Assembly: GCA_964459995.1 (NCBI GenBank)
Contig: CAYWOR010000012.1
Coordinates: 1-64,000, forward strand
DNA length: 64,000 nucleotides
Direction of reading: 5' to 3'
Source of the DNA: CAZSHG01 sp964459995
Lineage (GTDB): Bacteria > UBP14 > UBA6098
Under the pieces are notes generated by a model. The model saw nothing but the letters and a program-made list of their open reading frames with translations, made no database searches and was not told where the DNA came from. Position numbers and translations under genes: made by a program. Below, one piece after another: positions 35,943 through 45,076 of this stretch (its first letter is position 1; each line of letters begins with the position of its first letter).

Positions 35943-37259
35943 TTAGTAATTATCTACCGAAGATTGCGGCAGAATTATGTGGGGAGTTATATAAACAACA
36001 AGCTCTGTATTTGATTTATCTTGGCTGTCGTAACGGAATAATCTTCCCAAAATCGGAAGATCTTTTAGAACCGGGACACCGGAATTTGTGGTGCTCAACC
36101 CCTTTGAAGAAATGCCGCCGATTACCAACGCGCCTCCGTTATCGACAATACATGTAGTTTTAGCCTCGCGCTCAATAATGATATATTGTCCGGATGCGCC
36201 TTCACGATAATCGTTTTTCGTAACTTTGACATCCATTGCGACGCGGTTCGAGCTTGTAACATGAGGCTTTACAGTTAATTCCACACCGGCATTGTAATAG
36301 ATTGTAACAATATTGCCGGCTTCGTCGAGAACGGAGACAGGGACCTGATCGCCGGAGCGAAGGGTTGCCTCCTGATTGTCGAGTGTTACAATCTCGGGAT
36401 TGTCCACTACCTCGCCGACATTGTCGCTAACCATCGCGCTAATCTGGGCGTCGATGTTATAATCGCCGGAAATGATTCCCCACTTGATCCTACCCATCGC
36501 CGCGGGGCTTGTGGGAGTAACATCGATGCTCACATTCTGGTTGTCCGGTGCAATTCCGGAGCCGGAAGCGCCCCAAACAACGCCCAGCTGGCGGATATAG
36601 TTCTTATCGACATTGACAATTTTTGCCGAAACACGAATCTGCGGCGTCTCGGTGTCCAAGGCCATTGTTAGGCTGTCGATACGCGGAAAAACCTCGCGTA
36701 TGTCTTTTATAATCAACGAGTTCGTCCTCGAATCGACAATAATCTCGCCACGGTCGCTCATAGCCTGCCTGAGAACCTCGGTCATATTGCTCGCATCGGC
36801 ATAATTAAGTTCTACAATCTTCGTTTCGAGCGGCAATAGTTCCTTTTGTTGTTTGTTATAATTGCGCGCTTCCGTGATTTGTTTGCGATAATCGGCCAAT
36901 GTTTGCACTCGATAGATATTTCCATCGCGCGTAATGACGAGATCGAAGGTGTTGAGAACACTGCTTAGGCCTGTTTCCCAGCTTATCTCATAAAGCTTGA
37001 GATTGACTTTGCCCGATACCGCCGGATCGATCACGAAATTTACATTTCCCGTTTCGGCGAAGAATTGCAGAACCGCCTTGACATCGGCCTCTTGGAAAAT
37101 GAGCTTCGGAAATATCTTATCCGCCTGATTTGTAACATTTCTGGGTGAAATAATCTCCGGCTCGTTCTCTAAGACGAATGGCATTACCTGATTCTGTTGC
37201 GCCGATGCCAAAAAGCAAAGCAGGGCGAGAAAAATGCTGATTATGTATAAGCTTTTCAT
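35943..37259 (-). CDS. pilQ: Type IV pilus secretin PilQ (no AMIN domain)
   Basis: Outer-membrane secretin pore for type IV pili. The 438 residues have a signal peptide (cleaved near LASAQQ), an STN/N0 domain (FPKLIFQEADVKAVLQFFAETG, about 50-125), one N1/KH-like domain (VELNYADASNMTEVL...IVDSRTNSLII, 150-200) and the secretin barrel (IRVSAKIVNVDKNYIRQLGVVWG to LPILGRLFRYDSQDKSNTELVVYITPHII). It is shorter than typical PilQ because the N-terminal peptidoglycan-binding AMIN domain is missing; that domain is in the next gene upstream. Confidence 0.95.
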   Translation of the reverse strand: MKSLYIISIFLALLCFLASAQQNQVMPFVLENEPEIISPRNVTNQADKIFPKLIFQEADVKAVLQFFAETGNVNFVIDPAVSGKVNLKLYEISWETGLSSVLNTFDLVITRDGNIYRVQTLADYRKQITEARNYNKQQKELLPLETKIVELNYADASNMTEVLRQAMSDRGEIIVDSRTNSLIIKDIREVFPRIDSLTMALDTETPQIRVSAKIVNVDKNYIRQLGVVWGASGSGIAPDNQNVSIDVTPTSPAAMGRIKWGIISGDYNIDAQISAMVSDNVGEVVDNPEIVTLDNQEATLRSGDQVPVSVLDEAGNIVTIYYNAGVELTVKPHVTSSNRVAMDVKVTKNDYREGASGQYIIIEREAKTTCIVDNGGALVIGGISSKGLSTTNSGVPVLKDLPILGRLFRYDSQDKSNTELVVYITPHIILPQSSVDNY

Positions 37260-37263
37260 AATA

Positions 37264-38178
37264 TTAATTCTCCTTGATAAGTTCGAGGCTAACAGGGCGT
37301 ATTACTCCGAATTCCTCGACATCGAAGCGGACAGTCGAGTCGGTAACCGCGCTAACTTTGCCGTCGGAGACCGTGTCTCCAACCCCGAGAATATACCCCC
37401 AGCTGTTTCGGTCCTGAAGGATTGCAAGATAATTGCCGTTGTCTGATTTTACAACTCCGACGAGCGTCAGGTCGTCCACATCGGGGACCGCCTCCGCGCC
37501 GAATTCTCGCTCTTTTCGAGGCTCCGCAACGATGAAGGGGTCGCGGAACTCTTTGCCCATATATGATACAACGGGCCTAACGAAGGTCATCTCACGGCCT
37601 TTGGCATCGATATGTTTCAGTTCGGTAAGGACACTGTCCGACTGGGGTTTTGTCTGTGTTGCGACTGTTTCGGCACGAGCTTCTATCGACTCCAGCGTTC
37701 TATCGGGGGTTGGCTCGGATGGCTTCGCAACAGGTTTCTCCGAGGGCGGAACAGCGCCGGGGGTATCTCTTCCAACCGACCAATGGCTGAAAGACGGATA
37801 TCTCGCGGAAGGAATCATAACCTTGCCTCCGCGGGGGCCGTTCTCGATTCGGGTGTCGGATATCGGTTCGGCAAGGACAAGAACAATTCGGGTGATAGGA
37901 GTCGGTTTCGCCTGATATTGCGCCGAACGCATTTCGACCACAATCGATTTCGGCAAAGCAGGCAAATCTGAGGTTTTGAGCCGATGGACTCCGCCAATTA
38001 GGTCGATTATAAGCCTGTCGGGATTTGTAAGGTTTATCGTTTTGATGTCCGTTGGCCCGTCGGTGATAATCTCCGCGACAGTCGAGTCGTTTTTGAAAGA
38101 CAGCGAAAAGCCCACGACGCCATAATCGGCGAAGCAGACGGCTGTGAGCAAGAGCATTGTCAAAATTGCGCTTCTCAT
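37264..38178 (-). CDS. pilP: AMIN-domain PilP-like pilus assembly protein
   Basis: A 304-residue periplasmic protein. After a signal peptide (AVCFAD) comes an AMIN domain (about 20-125: SLSFKNDSTVAEIITDGPTD, NPDRLIIDLIGGVHRL, RIVLVLAEP), usually found at the N-terminus of PilQ; then a Pro/Glu-rich linker (about 130-190), and a PilP-like C-terminal domain from about residue 205 (YMGKEFRDPFIV, DDLTLVGVVKSDNGNYLAILQD, ILGVGDTVSDGKV). It sits in the pilP position between pilO and pilQ. The AMIN domain presumably anchors the complex to peptidoglycan from PilP instead of PilQ. Confidence 0.86.
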   Translation of the reverse strand: MRSAILTMLLLTAVCFADYGVVGFSLSFKNDSTVAEIITDGPTDIKTINLTNPDRLIIDLIGGVHRLKTSDLPALPKSIVVEMRSAQYQAKPTPITRIVLVLAEPISDTRIENGPRGGKVMIPSARYPSFSHWSVGRDTPGAVPPSEKPVAKPSEPTPDRTLESIEARAETVATQTKPQSDSVLTELKHIDAKGREMTFVRPVVSYMGKEFRDPFIVAEPRKEREFGAEAVPDVDDLTLVGVVKSDNGNYLAILQDRNSWGYILGVGDTVSDGKVSAVTDSTVRFDVEEFGVIRPVSLELIKEN

Positions 38179-38843
38179 CCGGAACGAGCCTCCATCCTCA
38201 TCTGCGCTTCGGGGTCCATGGGCGTCTCTTGTGGGGTTCCTTCTTCTGGTGCTCGGTCACCGGCGGCACCAGTAGCGGCTTCGAGCCGTTCCGCCTGCGG
38301 CAGATGGTAAGATGTAATTACGAATAATGCTTTAACCTGTCCGCTCGCCGCTCTGTCGAGCTGAATATTTCGCGTTGTGGCAATAAAGGGCAGATTGGCG
38401 ACATCCTGAAGAAAGGTGCCGAAATCGTGATATAGCGCTACGACCTCCATGCGGTAAGGATCCGCGATATAAAATTCCATTATCTCGGAAGGGTCGAGAT
38501 CCATCCGCGAGATTTTGACATTGTTCTGACGCGCGGCCATGTTGATTTTATTTATGAAATCGGGGACATTTCGCTCGGTCGGCAGAAGTTTTTCGAGGAG
38601 TTTGTATTTGATGAAAGCGACTTCCAGCTCCGCCTCGATTTCTTCGAGCCTTCCTGCCTGAAGGCGCACCGATTGGAGCTTGAGATTGAACTCTTCGAGG
38701 GTTTTTCGTTTTTCCTGAATCAGCTCTTTGTTCGGCGAATAGAGCTGTGTGAACCAGCTGGCGACCATAATAATGAGAATCACCACTCCGCCGATGATTT
38801 TTTGGACAAAAGGGTCCTTTATGCTGATGTCTGACAAGGTCAT
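38175..38843 (-). CDS. pilO: Type IV pilus inner-membrane protein PilO
   Basis: A 222-residue bitopic protein: short cytosolic N-terminus, membrane segment (about 15-30, IIGGVVILIIMVASWF), coiled coil (about 35-75, ELIQEKRKTLEEFNLKLQSV), and a ferredoxin-like periplasmic domain (LLPTERNVPDFINKINMAARQNNVKI, YRMEVVALYHDFGTFLQDVANLPFI). It ends with a Pro/Glu-rich tail. It overlaps pilP by four bases and forms the PilNO heterodimer with the next gene's product. Confidence 0.92.
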   Translation of the reverse strand: MTLSDISIKDPFVQKIIGGVVILIIMVASWFTQLYSPNKELIQEKRKTLEEFNLKLQSVRLQAGRLEEIEAELEVAFIKYKLLEKLLPTERNVPDFINKINMAARQNNVKISRMDLDPSEIMEFYIADPYRMEVVALYHDFGTFLQDVANLPFIATTRNIQLDRAASGQVKALFVITSYHLPQAERLEAATGAAGDRAPEEGTPQETPMDPEAQMRMEARSG

Positions 38844-38845
38844 AG

Positions 38846-39565
38846 TTAGTTCCCAAGTCCTCTTACAGATTCCTTTGCAAGGTCCGGGTCGAGACTGAGG
38901 GCTTCTTTGCCCTTATCCACGATACTTCGCGCTCTTCCCGGGCCGCCGACCGCTTCGGTTGCGGGCACTGGCGCGAATCCGGGCGAAATGAACTCGCCCG
39001 CGAAACCCTCGGCGCCTTCGAATTTAACATTGCATGATAGCTCGTATTTGAAAATCGGAACACCCTGCGCAGGGCTTTCGTCGCGGATATAGTTAAGTTT
39101 GATTTCGTCGAAATATTTCGATTCGATAAGCCCCACGATAAGATTTGCGACCCCTTTAAGGTTGTAGCTTTTGCCGGTGAGCGTGAGAATACGCTCTATC
39201 TCCCGGAAATTTTCTATCCAAACGAATTCCGGAATTAGCTTGCTGAAATCCTCGATCATTTTCACCGAAAGCGGGCGCTGAATATCGAGATTTTGGATCG
39301 CGGACATGCGGGTCATGATTTTATCACGAAGGGCACGAGCTTCTTCGACCTTTTTAATTTGTTGGTTAAACTGCTGTATTTCGGCCTCCACGCGGGCGAT
39401 TTCGTCGTCGAGACGCCCTATTTCGGCCTGCTGGGTTGTAGTCTGAACCCATAGAACGAGGCCTATTACCACGAGAATCGCAATTATATAAATGAGATAT
39501 TTATCGAAGAAAGGGACTTTCTTCTTTTTGCGAAGCTCCTTCGGTATTAGGTTAATCCTTATCAT
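38846..39565 (-). CDS. pilN: Type IV pilus inner-membrane protein PilN
   Basis: A 239-residue bitopic protein. The conserved N-terminal INLIPKELRKKK motif binds PilM; a membrane segment follows (about 25-42), then a coiled coil (AEIGRLDDEIARVEAEIQQFNQQIKK) and a ferredoxin-like domain. A C-terminal extension of about 50 residues, rich in Gly, Ala and Pro, is longer than usual. It overlaps pilM by four bases and precedes pilO by two. Confidence 0.93.
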   Translation of the reverse strand: MIRINLIPKELRKKKKVPFFDKYLIYIIAILVVIGLVLWVQTTTQQAEIGRLDDEIARVEAEIQQFNQQIKKVEEARALRDKIMTRMSAIQNLDIQRPLSVKMIEDFSKLIPEFVWIENFREIERILTLTGKSYNLKGVANLIVGLIESKYFDEIKLNYIRDESPAQGVPIFKYELSCNVKFEGAEGFAGEFISPGFAPVPATEAVGGPGRARSIVDKGKEALSLDPDLAKESVRGLGN

Positions 39566-40632
39566 TCGGTTCTCAATGCCAATCCTATTGCGTTTGTATA
39601 TAGCGAGGCGACTCTTTCGGGGTCGATGCCGGAAAAGACCCCCGGCCCGGGCGTGAATGCGCGGAATGGGTTCACGACTTCGACCTGCACGGCGAGTTTT
39701 GAAGCCAAAGCATCCGGGACATCGCGTATTAAAGCGCCTCCGCCGGAAAGGAACATCTGCTCGACCTTGATTCCGCCGGTTACATTTTCGATATATCCAA
39801 AAGCCACGTCGAGGCCGAGTTTCAGCTCGTCCACGGCGTTGATAATCGCCTGTCTGTAGGGTGTGTCGTCTTCGATTGGAAAGTCGCCCTTTATGAGGTC
39901 GTTGAGGTCGTCGGCGGAAAGCCGAAGTTCAGTTTGAAGGCTGTTCCAAATCTCGCGTGCGCCGCTGGAGACATCTCGGACGGTATAATAGCGGCCGTCG
40001 ATGATGAAAGTAAGGTTCGTCAGCGTGTGTCCGATATTCGCGAGGACCAGCGACCCCTCCTCGGGGAAGCCGTAGTTGAACTCGAAGGCGTTATAATTGG
40101 CGAAAAAGTCGATGTCCATGATAATCGGATCGAGTCCGGCGTCCCGGACGATGCCGAAATATTCCTCGACAAGCTCTCGCCGGACAGCCACAAGGATTAG
40201 GTCCTCTTTTTTGCCCGAGTCTGTTTTGCCGAGCGAATAGTAGTCGAGGACGATGCCGGAGGTTCCTGTGGGGATGCGCTGTTCGGCTTCCATTAGGACA
40301 GCATCCTCCATTTTCATCTTTTTGCCGCCTGTTACGACATGGATTCTATCGGTGAAAACCTTGTGTCCTGCCACGTTAATGACCACATCGAGGGCTTCCG
40401 GCGCGACCTCTTCGACAAGGGTTTGGAGCGTGTAGATCAGCCCTTCGCGGTCTTTGATGTCTTTTTCTACGATTGCGCCGTTGGGCAATTCTTTTGACCC
40501 GAAAGCGAGGAGTTGGCGTTTTCCCTCGCCCTGACCGCTAATTTTAACCAGCTTGACCGAGTGTGTGCCTATGTCTAAACCATAGGCGGCCTGAGCTTTT
40601 TTTCCAAACATCGCTTTTGCTGGAGGCGACAC
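39562..40632 (-). CDS. pilM: Type IV pilus assembly protein PilM
   Basis: An actin-like cytosolic ATPase-fold protein of 356 residues that links PilN to the pilus motor. Motifs: AYGLDIGTHSVKLVKIS (phosphate 1), IIMDIDFFANYNAFE, LVLANIGHTLTNLTFI (phosphate 2), EQMFLSGGGALIRDVPDAL (adenosine). GTG at 40632 follows AAGGAG by five bases; the internal ATG at 40611 lacks a site. It leads the pilMNOPQ-recR operon; the motor ATPases (PilB/T), PilC and pilins are not in the window. Confidence 0.94.
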   Translation of the reverse strand: MSPPAKAMFGKKAQAAYGLDIGTHSVKLVKISGQGEGKRQLLAFGSKELPNGAIVEKDIKDREGLIYTLQTLVEEVAPEALDVVINVAGHKVFTDRIHVVTGGKKMKMEDAVLMEAEQRIPTGTSGIVLDYYSLGKTDSGKKEDLILVAVRRELVEEYFGIVRDAGLDPIIMDIDFFANYNAFEFNYGFPEEGSLVLANIGHTLTNLTFIIDGRYYTVRDVSSGAREIWNSLQTELRLSADDLNDLIKGDFPIEDDTPYRQAIINAVDELKLGLDVAFGYIENVTGGIKVEQMFLSGGGALIRDVPDALASKLAVQVEVVNPFRAFTPGPGVFSGIDPERVASLYTNAIGLALRTE

Positions 40633-40674
40633 AACCGCTCCTTATTTCTCTAACTTATGCTATAGCTTGTATAT

Positions 40675-40703
40675 ACTATAGATAACCTAAAGAGAATTGT
40701 CAA
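40675..40703 (-). promoter_or_regulatory. Promoter of the pilMNOPQ-recR operon
   Basis: TTGACA (complement of 40698-40703) and TATAGT (complement of 40675-40680), 17 bases apart; start near 40668, 36 bases before the GTG. A palindrome ACTATAGAT-like run overlaps the -10. Confidence 0.78.
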
Positions 40704-40754
40704 GGCTAAAAATTAATCTTTTCATTTTTTTGCTCTTAGGATACTCGGGGGGGA

Positions 40755-41660
40755 TTATTTTGTTTTTTCGAGGAGGATTCCCCATCGGGAACCGTGGTCG
40801 GAGATTGTTATTTCGGAAAAGCCGAATTTCTCCATAAGTGCTATGAATACGGCGTTTCCAGCGAAAATAATGTCCGCTCTTGCGGGAGAAAAGGGGATCA
40901 TGTCGGCAATTTCCGGGGTGGTTTTTTTTGAAAGTTCAAAGAATATTTCGTGTAAATGCGTGATTTTTAATTTCGAGCCGTGGACTTTTTCGTGCGAATA
41001 TTCGCGAAGGGCGAGATTAATTGCTCCGAGAGTTGTTATCGTTCCACCGACTCCGACCAAATTCGTGTTTGTGGAATCTATCTCGAATGGGGGATTAATT
41101 TCGCTCGATATGTTTTCCAGCAAGCGATTTGTTGTTGTTGTTTCGAGGGGCGGGGTGGCGGAAAATCTTTCTGTGATGCTCACAGCTCCAATCGGAAGGC
41201 TCGTCCAGTTTTCGAGGCGCCCTTTTCCGAGAATCATCTCCATACTTCCGCCGCCGAGATCGACTACGAGAGCATTTGAAGAGATCGAAAGCCCGGAGAC
41301 CGCTCCAATAAAGGCATAACGGGCTTCCTCCTCCGGTGTTAGGATTCGCATCTTCTCGCCGACAGCTTGGCCGATTTTATTTGCGCACTCTTCGCCATTG
41401 GAGACACTTCTGAAGACTTCGGTGCCGTAAAGAATAATTTCTTCAGCGCCGAGTTCTATCGCCTTGGAGTGGAATTCTCGAATCGCTTCTATAGCTGACA
41501 AGAGGGCTTTTTTGGAGATTATCCCCGCCTGTGTTAGATTTTTCCCGAGCCTCGGCTCTGCTAAATCTTGATAAATTGGAATTAATCTGCCGTCAATTAT
41601 TTCTGCGGCGAGGACAAGAATCGAATTTGTGCCGATGTCGATCGAAGCTTTAACTGTCAT
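40755..41660 (-). CDS. Ppx/GppA-family phosphatase
   Basis: A 301-residue ASKHA-fold protein, an exopolyphosphatase or pppGpp phosphohydrolase. IDIGTNSILVLAAE (residues 7-20) and ALVVDLGGGSMEMILG (phosphate loops), GTEVFRSVSNGEE, EEARYAFIGAVSGL, VGVGGTITTLGAI, ISDHGSRWGILLE are family segments. It corresponds to the short, two-domain form without the C-terminal HD part. It overlaps the VanZ-like gene by 11 bases and lacks a ribosome binding site, so it relies on coupling in the uvrA operon. Substrate not predictable. Confidence 0.9.
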   Translation of the reverse strand: MTVKASIDIGTNSILVLAAEIIDGRLIPIYQDLAEPRLGKNLTQAGIISKKALLSAIEAIREFHSKAIELGAEEIILYGTEVFRSVSNGEECANKIGQAVGEKMRILTPEEEARYAFIGAVSGLSISSNALVVDLGGGSMEMILGKGRLENWTSLPIGAVSITERFSATPPLETTTTNRLLENISSEINPPFEIDSTNTNLVGVGGTITTLGAINLALREYSHEKVHGSKLKITHLHEIFFELSKKTTPEIADMIPFSPARADIIFAGNAVFIALMEKFGFSEITISDHGSRWGILLEKTK

Positions 41661-42027
41661 ATTTATTGCGTTTTATTTTTATATATATGACAACTGTTAC
41701 ATAAGCCGATAACGCACCTAAGGTATTAGCCACAAAGTCCCATATATCGGCATTTCGGCTTGGAATACGGCTTTGAATAAGCTCGATTGCTACACCATAA
41801 ATTGCAGGAAATACAAATGCCCACAGAAATTGCCGCTTACCCCTCAAAAACGGCAATGCGGCCATCACGCCGAGAACATAAAATGCTCCGAAATGAGCTA
41901 TTTTATCGGATAAGGGAACATCGACCGGCGGCTCAGGAATCGGGATTACCGCAAGATATAGAATAATTAAAGCAAAGGCAATCGCGAAGAGTTTGTAAAG
42001 AAATACAGGCGGGTTTTTTGCTTGCAT
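41650..42027 (-). CDS. VanZ-like membrane protein
   Basis: A 125-residue protein with four membrane helices. ATG at 42027 overlaps the uvrA stop (TAATG). The segments DVPLSDKIAHFGAFYVLG and PSRNADIWDFVANTLGALSAY match the VanZ family, where a conserved DK-H and R..D.-D..N are characteristic. Function of VanZ-like proteins outside teicoplanin resistance is unknown. Its position between uvrA and ppx/gppA is probably just operon packing. Confidence 0.85.
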   Translation of the reverse strand: MQAKNPPVFLYKLFAIAFALIILYLAVIPIPEPPVDVPLSDKIAHFGAFYVLGVMAALPFLRGKRQFLWAFVFPAIYGVAIELIQSRIPSRNADIWDFVANTLGALSAYVTVVIYIKIKRNKYDS

Positions 42028-44864
42028 TATTCTGCCAGAGCTTTCTTCAGGAAGGTTCCGGTGTAGCTTGTAGGATGTGCGGCGATTTCTTCTGGGGTGC
42101 CCTTTGCGACAATCGTGCCGCCCCACTCGCCCCCCTCCGGACCGAGGTCGATGATGTAATCCGCTACCTTGAGAACGTCGAGGTTATGCTCGATGATTAG
42201 CACAGTGTTTCCTCGGTCTATGAGTTCCTGAAGGACTTCGAGGAGGATTTTCACATCGTAGGCGTGAAGGCCGACTGTTGGCTCATCAAGGATATAGAGG
42301 GTGTTTCCCGTGCCACGTTTTGACAATTCTGTCGCAAGTTTGACACGTTGTGCCTCGCCACCGGAAAGGGTTATTGCCGATTGTCCGAGCTGGATATAGC
42401 CTAGACCGACGTCGTGAAGGGTTTTTAGCTTGTTCTCGATGGAAGTGATATTCGCGAAGAAATCGATGCCCTCGTCAACTGTCATTTGAAGGACTTCGGA
42501 GATGTTTTTGCCTTTGTATTTTATCTGCAAAGTCTCGCGGTTATAGCGTTTGCCGTTGCAGACGTCGCATGGGACATAGACATCGGGCAAGAAATGCATC
42601 TCGAGCTTGATTGTGCCGCCACCACCGCAGGTTTCGCATCTGCCGCCCTTGACATTGAAGGAGAATCGCCCTGATTTATAGCCTCTCGCGCGCGATTCGG
42701 GCAGGCTTGCGAAAAGTTCGCGGATTGGGTCGAACACGCCGGTATAGGTGGCCGGATTGCTTCGCGGGGTTCTTCCGATGGGGGACTGGTCGATATTTAT
42801 TACTTTGTCGAGATGTTCGAGTCCTCGGACGAAGCGGTATTGAAGGGGACGCACCTGTTTTTTCTGATAATATCTTGCGAGAATCGGGTAAAGTGTTTCG
42901 TTGATGAGAGTCGATTTTCCCGAGCCGGAGACGCCGGAGACGCAGATCATCTTCCCAAGCGGAAATTCGACGTCGATGTTCGCGAGATTATTGCCGGCGG
43001 CGCCTTCGATTGCGAGAACTTTGCCGGTGCCTTTTCTGCGCTTTTTCGGAGCGGGTATAGTGAGTTTGCCTGCGAGATAGCGGCCGGTGTGGGATTTATC
43101 GCATTTTTCGATCTCGCTCGGAGTGCCTGCGCAGACTACCTCTCCGCCGTGAACTCCGGCGGCGGGGCCAAGGTCGATAACATAATCTGCGGCTTGAATG
43201 GTCTCGATATCGTGTTCGACGACGATAACGGTGTTGCCGATGTCGCGCATGGATTTAAGCGTATTAAGCAGTTTCAGATTGTCGCGCTGGTGAAGGCCTA
43301 TCGAAGGTTCGTCAAGAACATACATCACGCCGACGAGCCGTGAGCCTATCTGGGTCGCGAGATGGATTCTCTGCGCTTCGCCGCCCGAGAGTGTGCTCGA
43401 CTGACGGTTCAGCGTCAGATAGCTAACGCCGACGTCATCGAGGAAGCGAAGCCTTTCGCGGATTTCTTTGAGGATTTGTTTCGCGATTATCATCTCGCGC
43501 TCGGAGAGCTTGTTATCGAGCTTTTCGAAGAACTCGACCGCCTCGGATATGCTCATCATGGAGACTTCGTGGATTCCCATTCCGCCGACACGGACACTTC
43601 GCGCCTCGATACGTAGGCGCGAGCCGCCGCAGTCCGGGCATGGGGATTGGCTCATGAAACTCTCAATCCAAGAGCGTATGCCCGCGCTATTTGTCTCGTG
43701 ATAGCGGCGTTTTAGATTGGGGACGACGCCTTCGTAAGCGCTTTGCCATTCTCCTTTGGCCTTTCCGGAGGAGGATTCGTAGGTAAATTTGAATTCTTTT
43801 TTTCCGCTTCCGTATAGGACTATTTTCTTGAAGTCGTCAGGAAGCTTTTCCCATGGTCGATAGGGATCGATGTCCATCTCGCGGGCGATTGTTCGCACCA
43901 TCCGCCCCCAATGCCTTCCGCTGGGGTCTCCCCAGGCTTTCACCGCGCCTTCCATAATGCTTTTGGTCTTATCGGGGATGATTAGGTCGGGGTCGAGTTT
44001 GCGCTCTGTGCCGAGGCCGTCGCAGGTGGGGCAAGCACCGTAGGGGTTATTGAAACTGAAGGACCGCGGCTGAAGCTCCTCGAATGAGATTCCACAGGTT
44101 GGACAGGCGTAGTTTTCGCTAAAAATGGAATCCTCGACGCTGTCCATATCGTGGATGATAATCATCCCCTCGCCGAATTTAAGCGCTGTTTCGACCGATT
44201 CGGTCAGGCGTTGTTCGATTCCGGGTTTCAAGACGAGCCTGTCCACAACGATTTCTATTTCGTGATTTACCTTTTTATTGAGCTTGATTTCTTCTTCGAG
44301 GTTATGAATTTCACCGTCCACCCGAACGCGGACGAAACCTTCGCGGGAAATTTCGTCGAAAAGTTCGCGATATTCACCTTTACGTGACCTTACCATCGGT
44401 GCGAGAACGAGCAGTTTGCGGCCTTCTTCCCATTGCATGATTCTATCGACAATGCCCTGCACGCTCCATCTGCTAATTTCGCGGCCGCACTGGTAGCAAT
44501 GGGCGATTCCGATGCGCGCATAGAGAAGGCGGAGATAGTCGTAGATTTCGGTTACGGTGGCGACAGTTGAGCGCGGGTTGTGGCTGGCGCGCCTTTGCTC
44601 GATTGCGACAGCAGGCGAGAGTCCCTCGATGTGATCGACATCGGGCTTTTCCATCAGCGCGAGAAATTGTCTTGCGTAGGCGGAGAGGGATTCGACATAG
44701 CGGCGCTGGCCTTCGGCGAAAAGGGTGTCGAAGGCGAGACTGCTTTTGCCGCTTCCGGATAGTCCGGTGATAACGGTGAGTTTGTCCCGCGGGATTACAA
44801 CGTCGATATTCTTGAGATTGTGTTCCCGTGCGCCTTTGATGATGATATTTTCGGAGTGTGCCAT
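42027..44864 (-). CDS. uvrA: Excinuclease ABC subunit A
   Basis: Damage-recognition ATPase of nucleotide excision repair. Start chosen at ATG 44864 (MAHSENIIIKGAREHNLKNI); 945 residues. Two ABC ATPase modules: Walker A GLSGSGKSS near residue 35 and GVSGSGKST near 640; signatures TLSGGEAQRIHLA and TLSGGEAQRVKLA; Walker B LYILDEPTVGLHA. Zinc modules CYQCG / CPTCGISFEEL..CPTCDGLG and CETCGGGG..CDVCNGKRYN are present. The promoter at 44894-44921 leaves a 23-base leader. No SOS box recognised. Confidence 0.97.
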   Translation of the reverse strand: MAHSENIIIKGAREHNLKNIDVVIPRDKLTVITGLSGSGKSSLAFDTLFAEGQRRYVESLSAYARQFLALMEKPDVDHIEGLSPAVAIEQRRASHNPRSTVATVTEIYDYLRLLYARIGIAHCYQCGREISRWSVQGIVDRIMQWEEGRKLLVLAPMVRSRKGEYRELFDEISREGFVRVRVDGEIHNLEEEIKLNKKVNHEIEIVVDRLVLKPGIEQRLTESVETALKFGEGMIIIHDMDSVEDSIFSENYACPTCGISFEELQPRSFSFNNPYGACPTCDGLGTERKLDPDLIIPDKTKSIMEGAVKAWGDPSGRHWGRMVRTIAREMDIDPYRPWEKLPDDFKKIVLYGSGKKEFKFTYESSSGKAKGEWQSAYEGVVPNLKRRYHETNSAGIRSWIESFMSQSPCPDCGGSRLRIEARSVRVGGMGIHEVSMMSISEAVEFFEKLDNKLSEREMIIAKQILKEIRERLRFLDDVGVSYLTLNRQSSTLSGGEAQRIHLATQIGSRLVGVMYVLDEPSIGLHQRDNLKLLNTLKSMRDIGNTVIVVEHDIETIQAADYVIDLGPAAGVHGGEVVCAGTPSEIEKCDKSHTGRYLAGKLTIPAPKKRRKGTGKVLAIEGAAGNNLANIDVEFPLGKMICVSGVSGSGKSTLINETLYPILARYYQKKQVRPLQYRFVRGLEHLDKVINIDQSPIGRTPRSNPATYTGVFDPIRELFASLPESRARGYKSGRFSFNVKGGRCETCGGGGTIKLEMHFLPDVYVPCDVCNGKRYNRETLQIKYKGKNISEVLQMTVDEGIDFFANITSIENKLKTLHDVGLGYIQLGQSAITLSGGEAQRVKLATELSKRGTGNTLYILDEPTVGLHAYDVKILLEVLQELIDRGNTVLIIEHNLDVLKVADYIIDLGPEGGEWGGTIVAKGTPEEIAAHPTSYTGTFLKKALAE

Positions 44865-44893
44865 GATCTTAGTTAGAATTTGACATTTAGATA

Positions 44894-44921
44894 AGTATAT
44901 TCGAAAACCTCCGCATTTCAA
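44894..44921 (-). promoter_or_regulatory. Promoter of the uvrA operon
   Basis: TTGAAA (complement of 44916-44921) and TATACT (complement of 44894-44899), 16 bases apart. Confidence 0.68.
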
Positions 44922-45007
44922 GGTTTAATCAATATAGTTATGTCGAATTTTTGCGATTGGGTGGGGCGGTCGTCCTAATCGAAGCACAAATTGCGGGTAT
45001 TTTGACA

Positions 45008-45036
45008 TTGACATCGAACGGTATTAAAAATATATT
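45008..45036 (+). promoter_or_regulatory. Promoter of the TPR lipoprotein genes
   Basis: TTGACA at 45008-45013 and TATATT at 45031-45036 with 17 bases between; start near 45043. A second TTGACA, at 45002-45007, precedes it in tandem. Confidence 0.8.
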
Positions 45037-45076
45037 TCACAGTTAATATCGACTTGAACTGCAAGGAGATTTAAAA

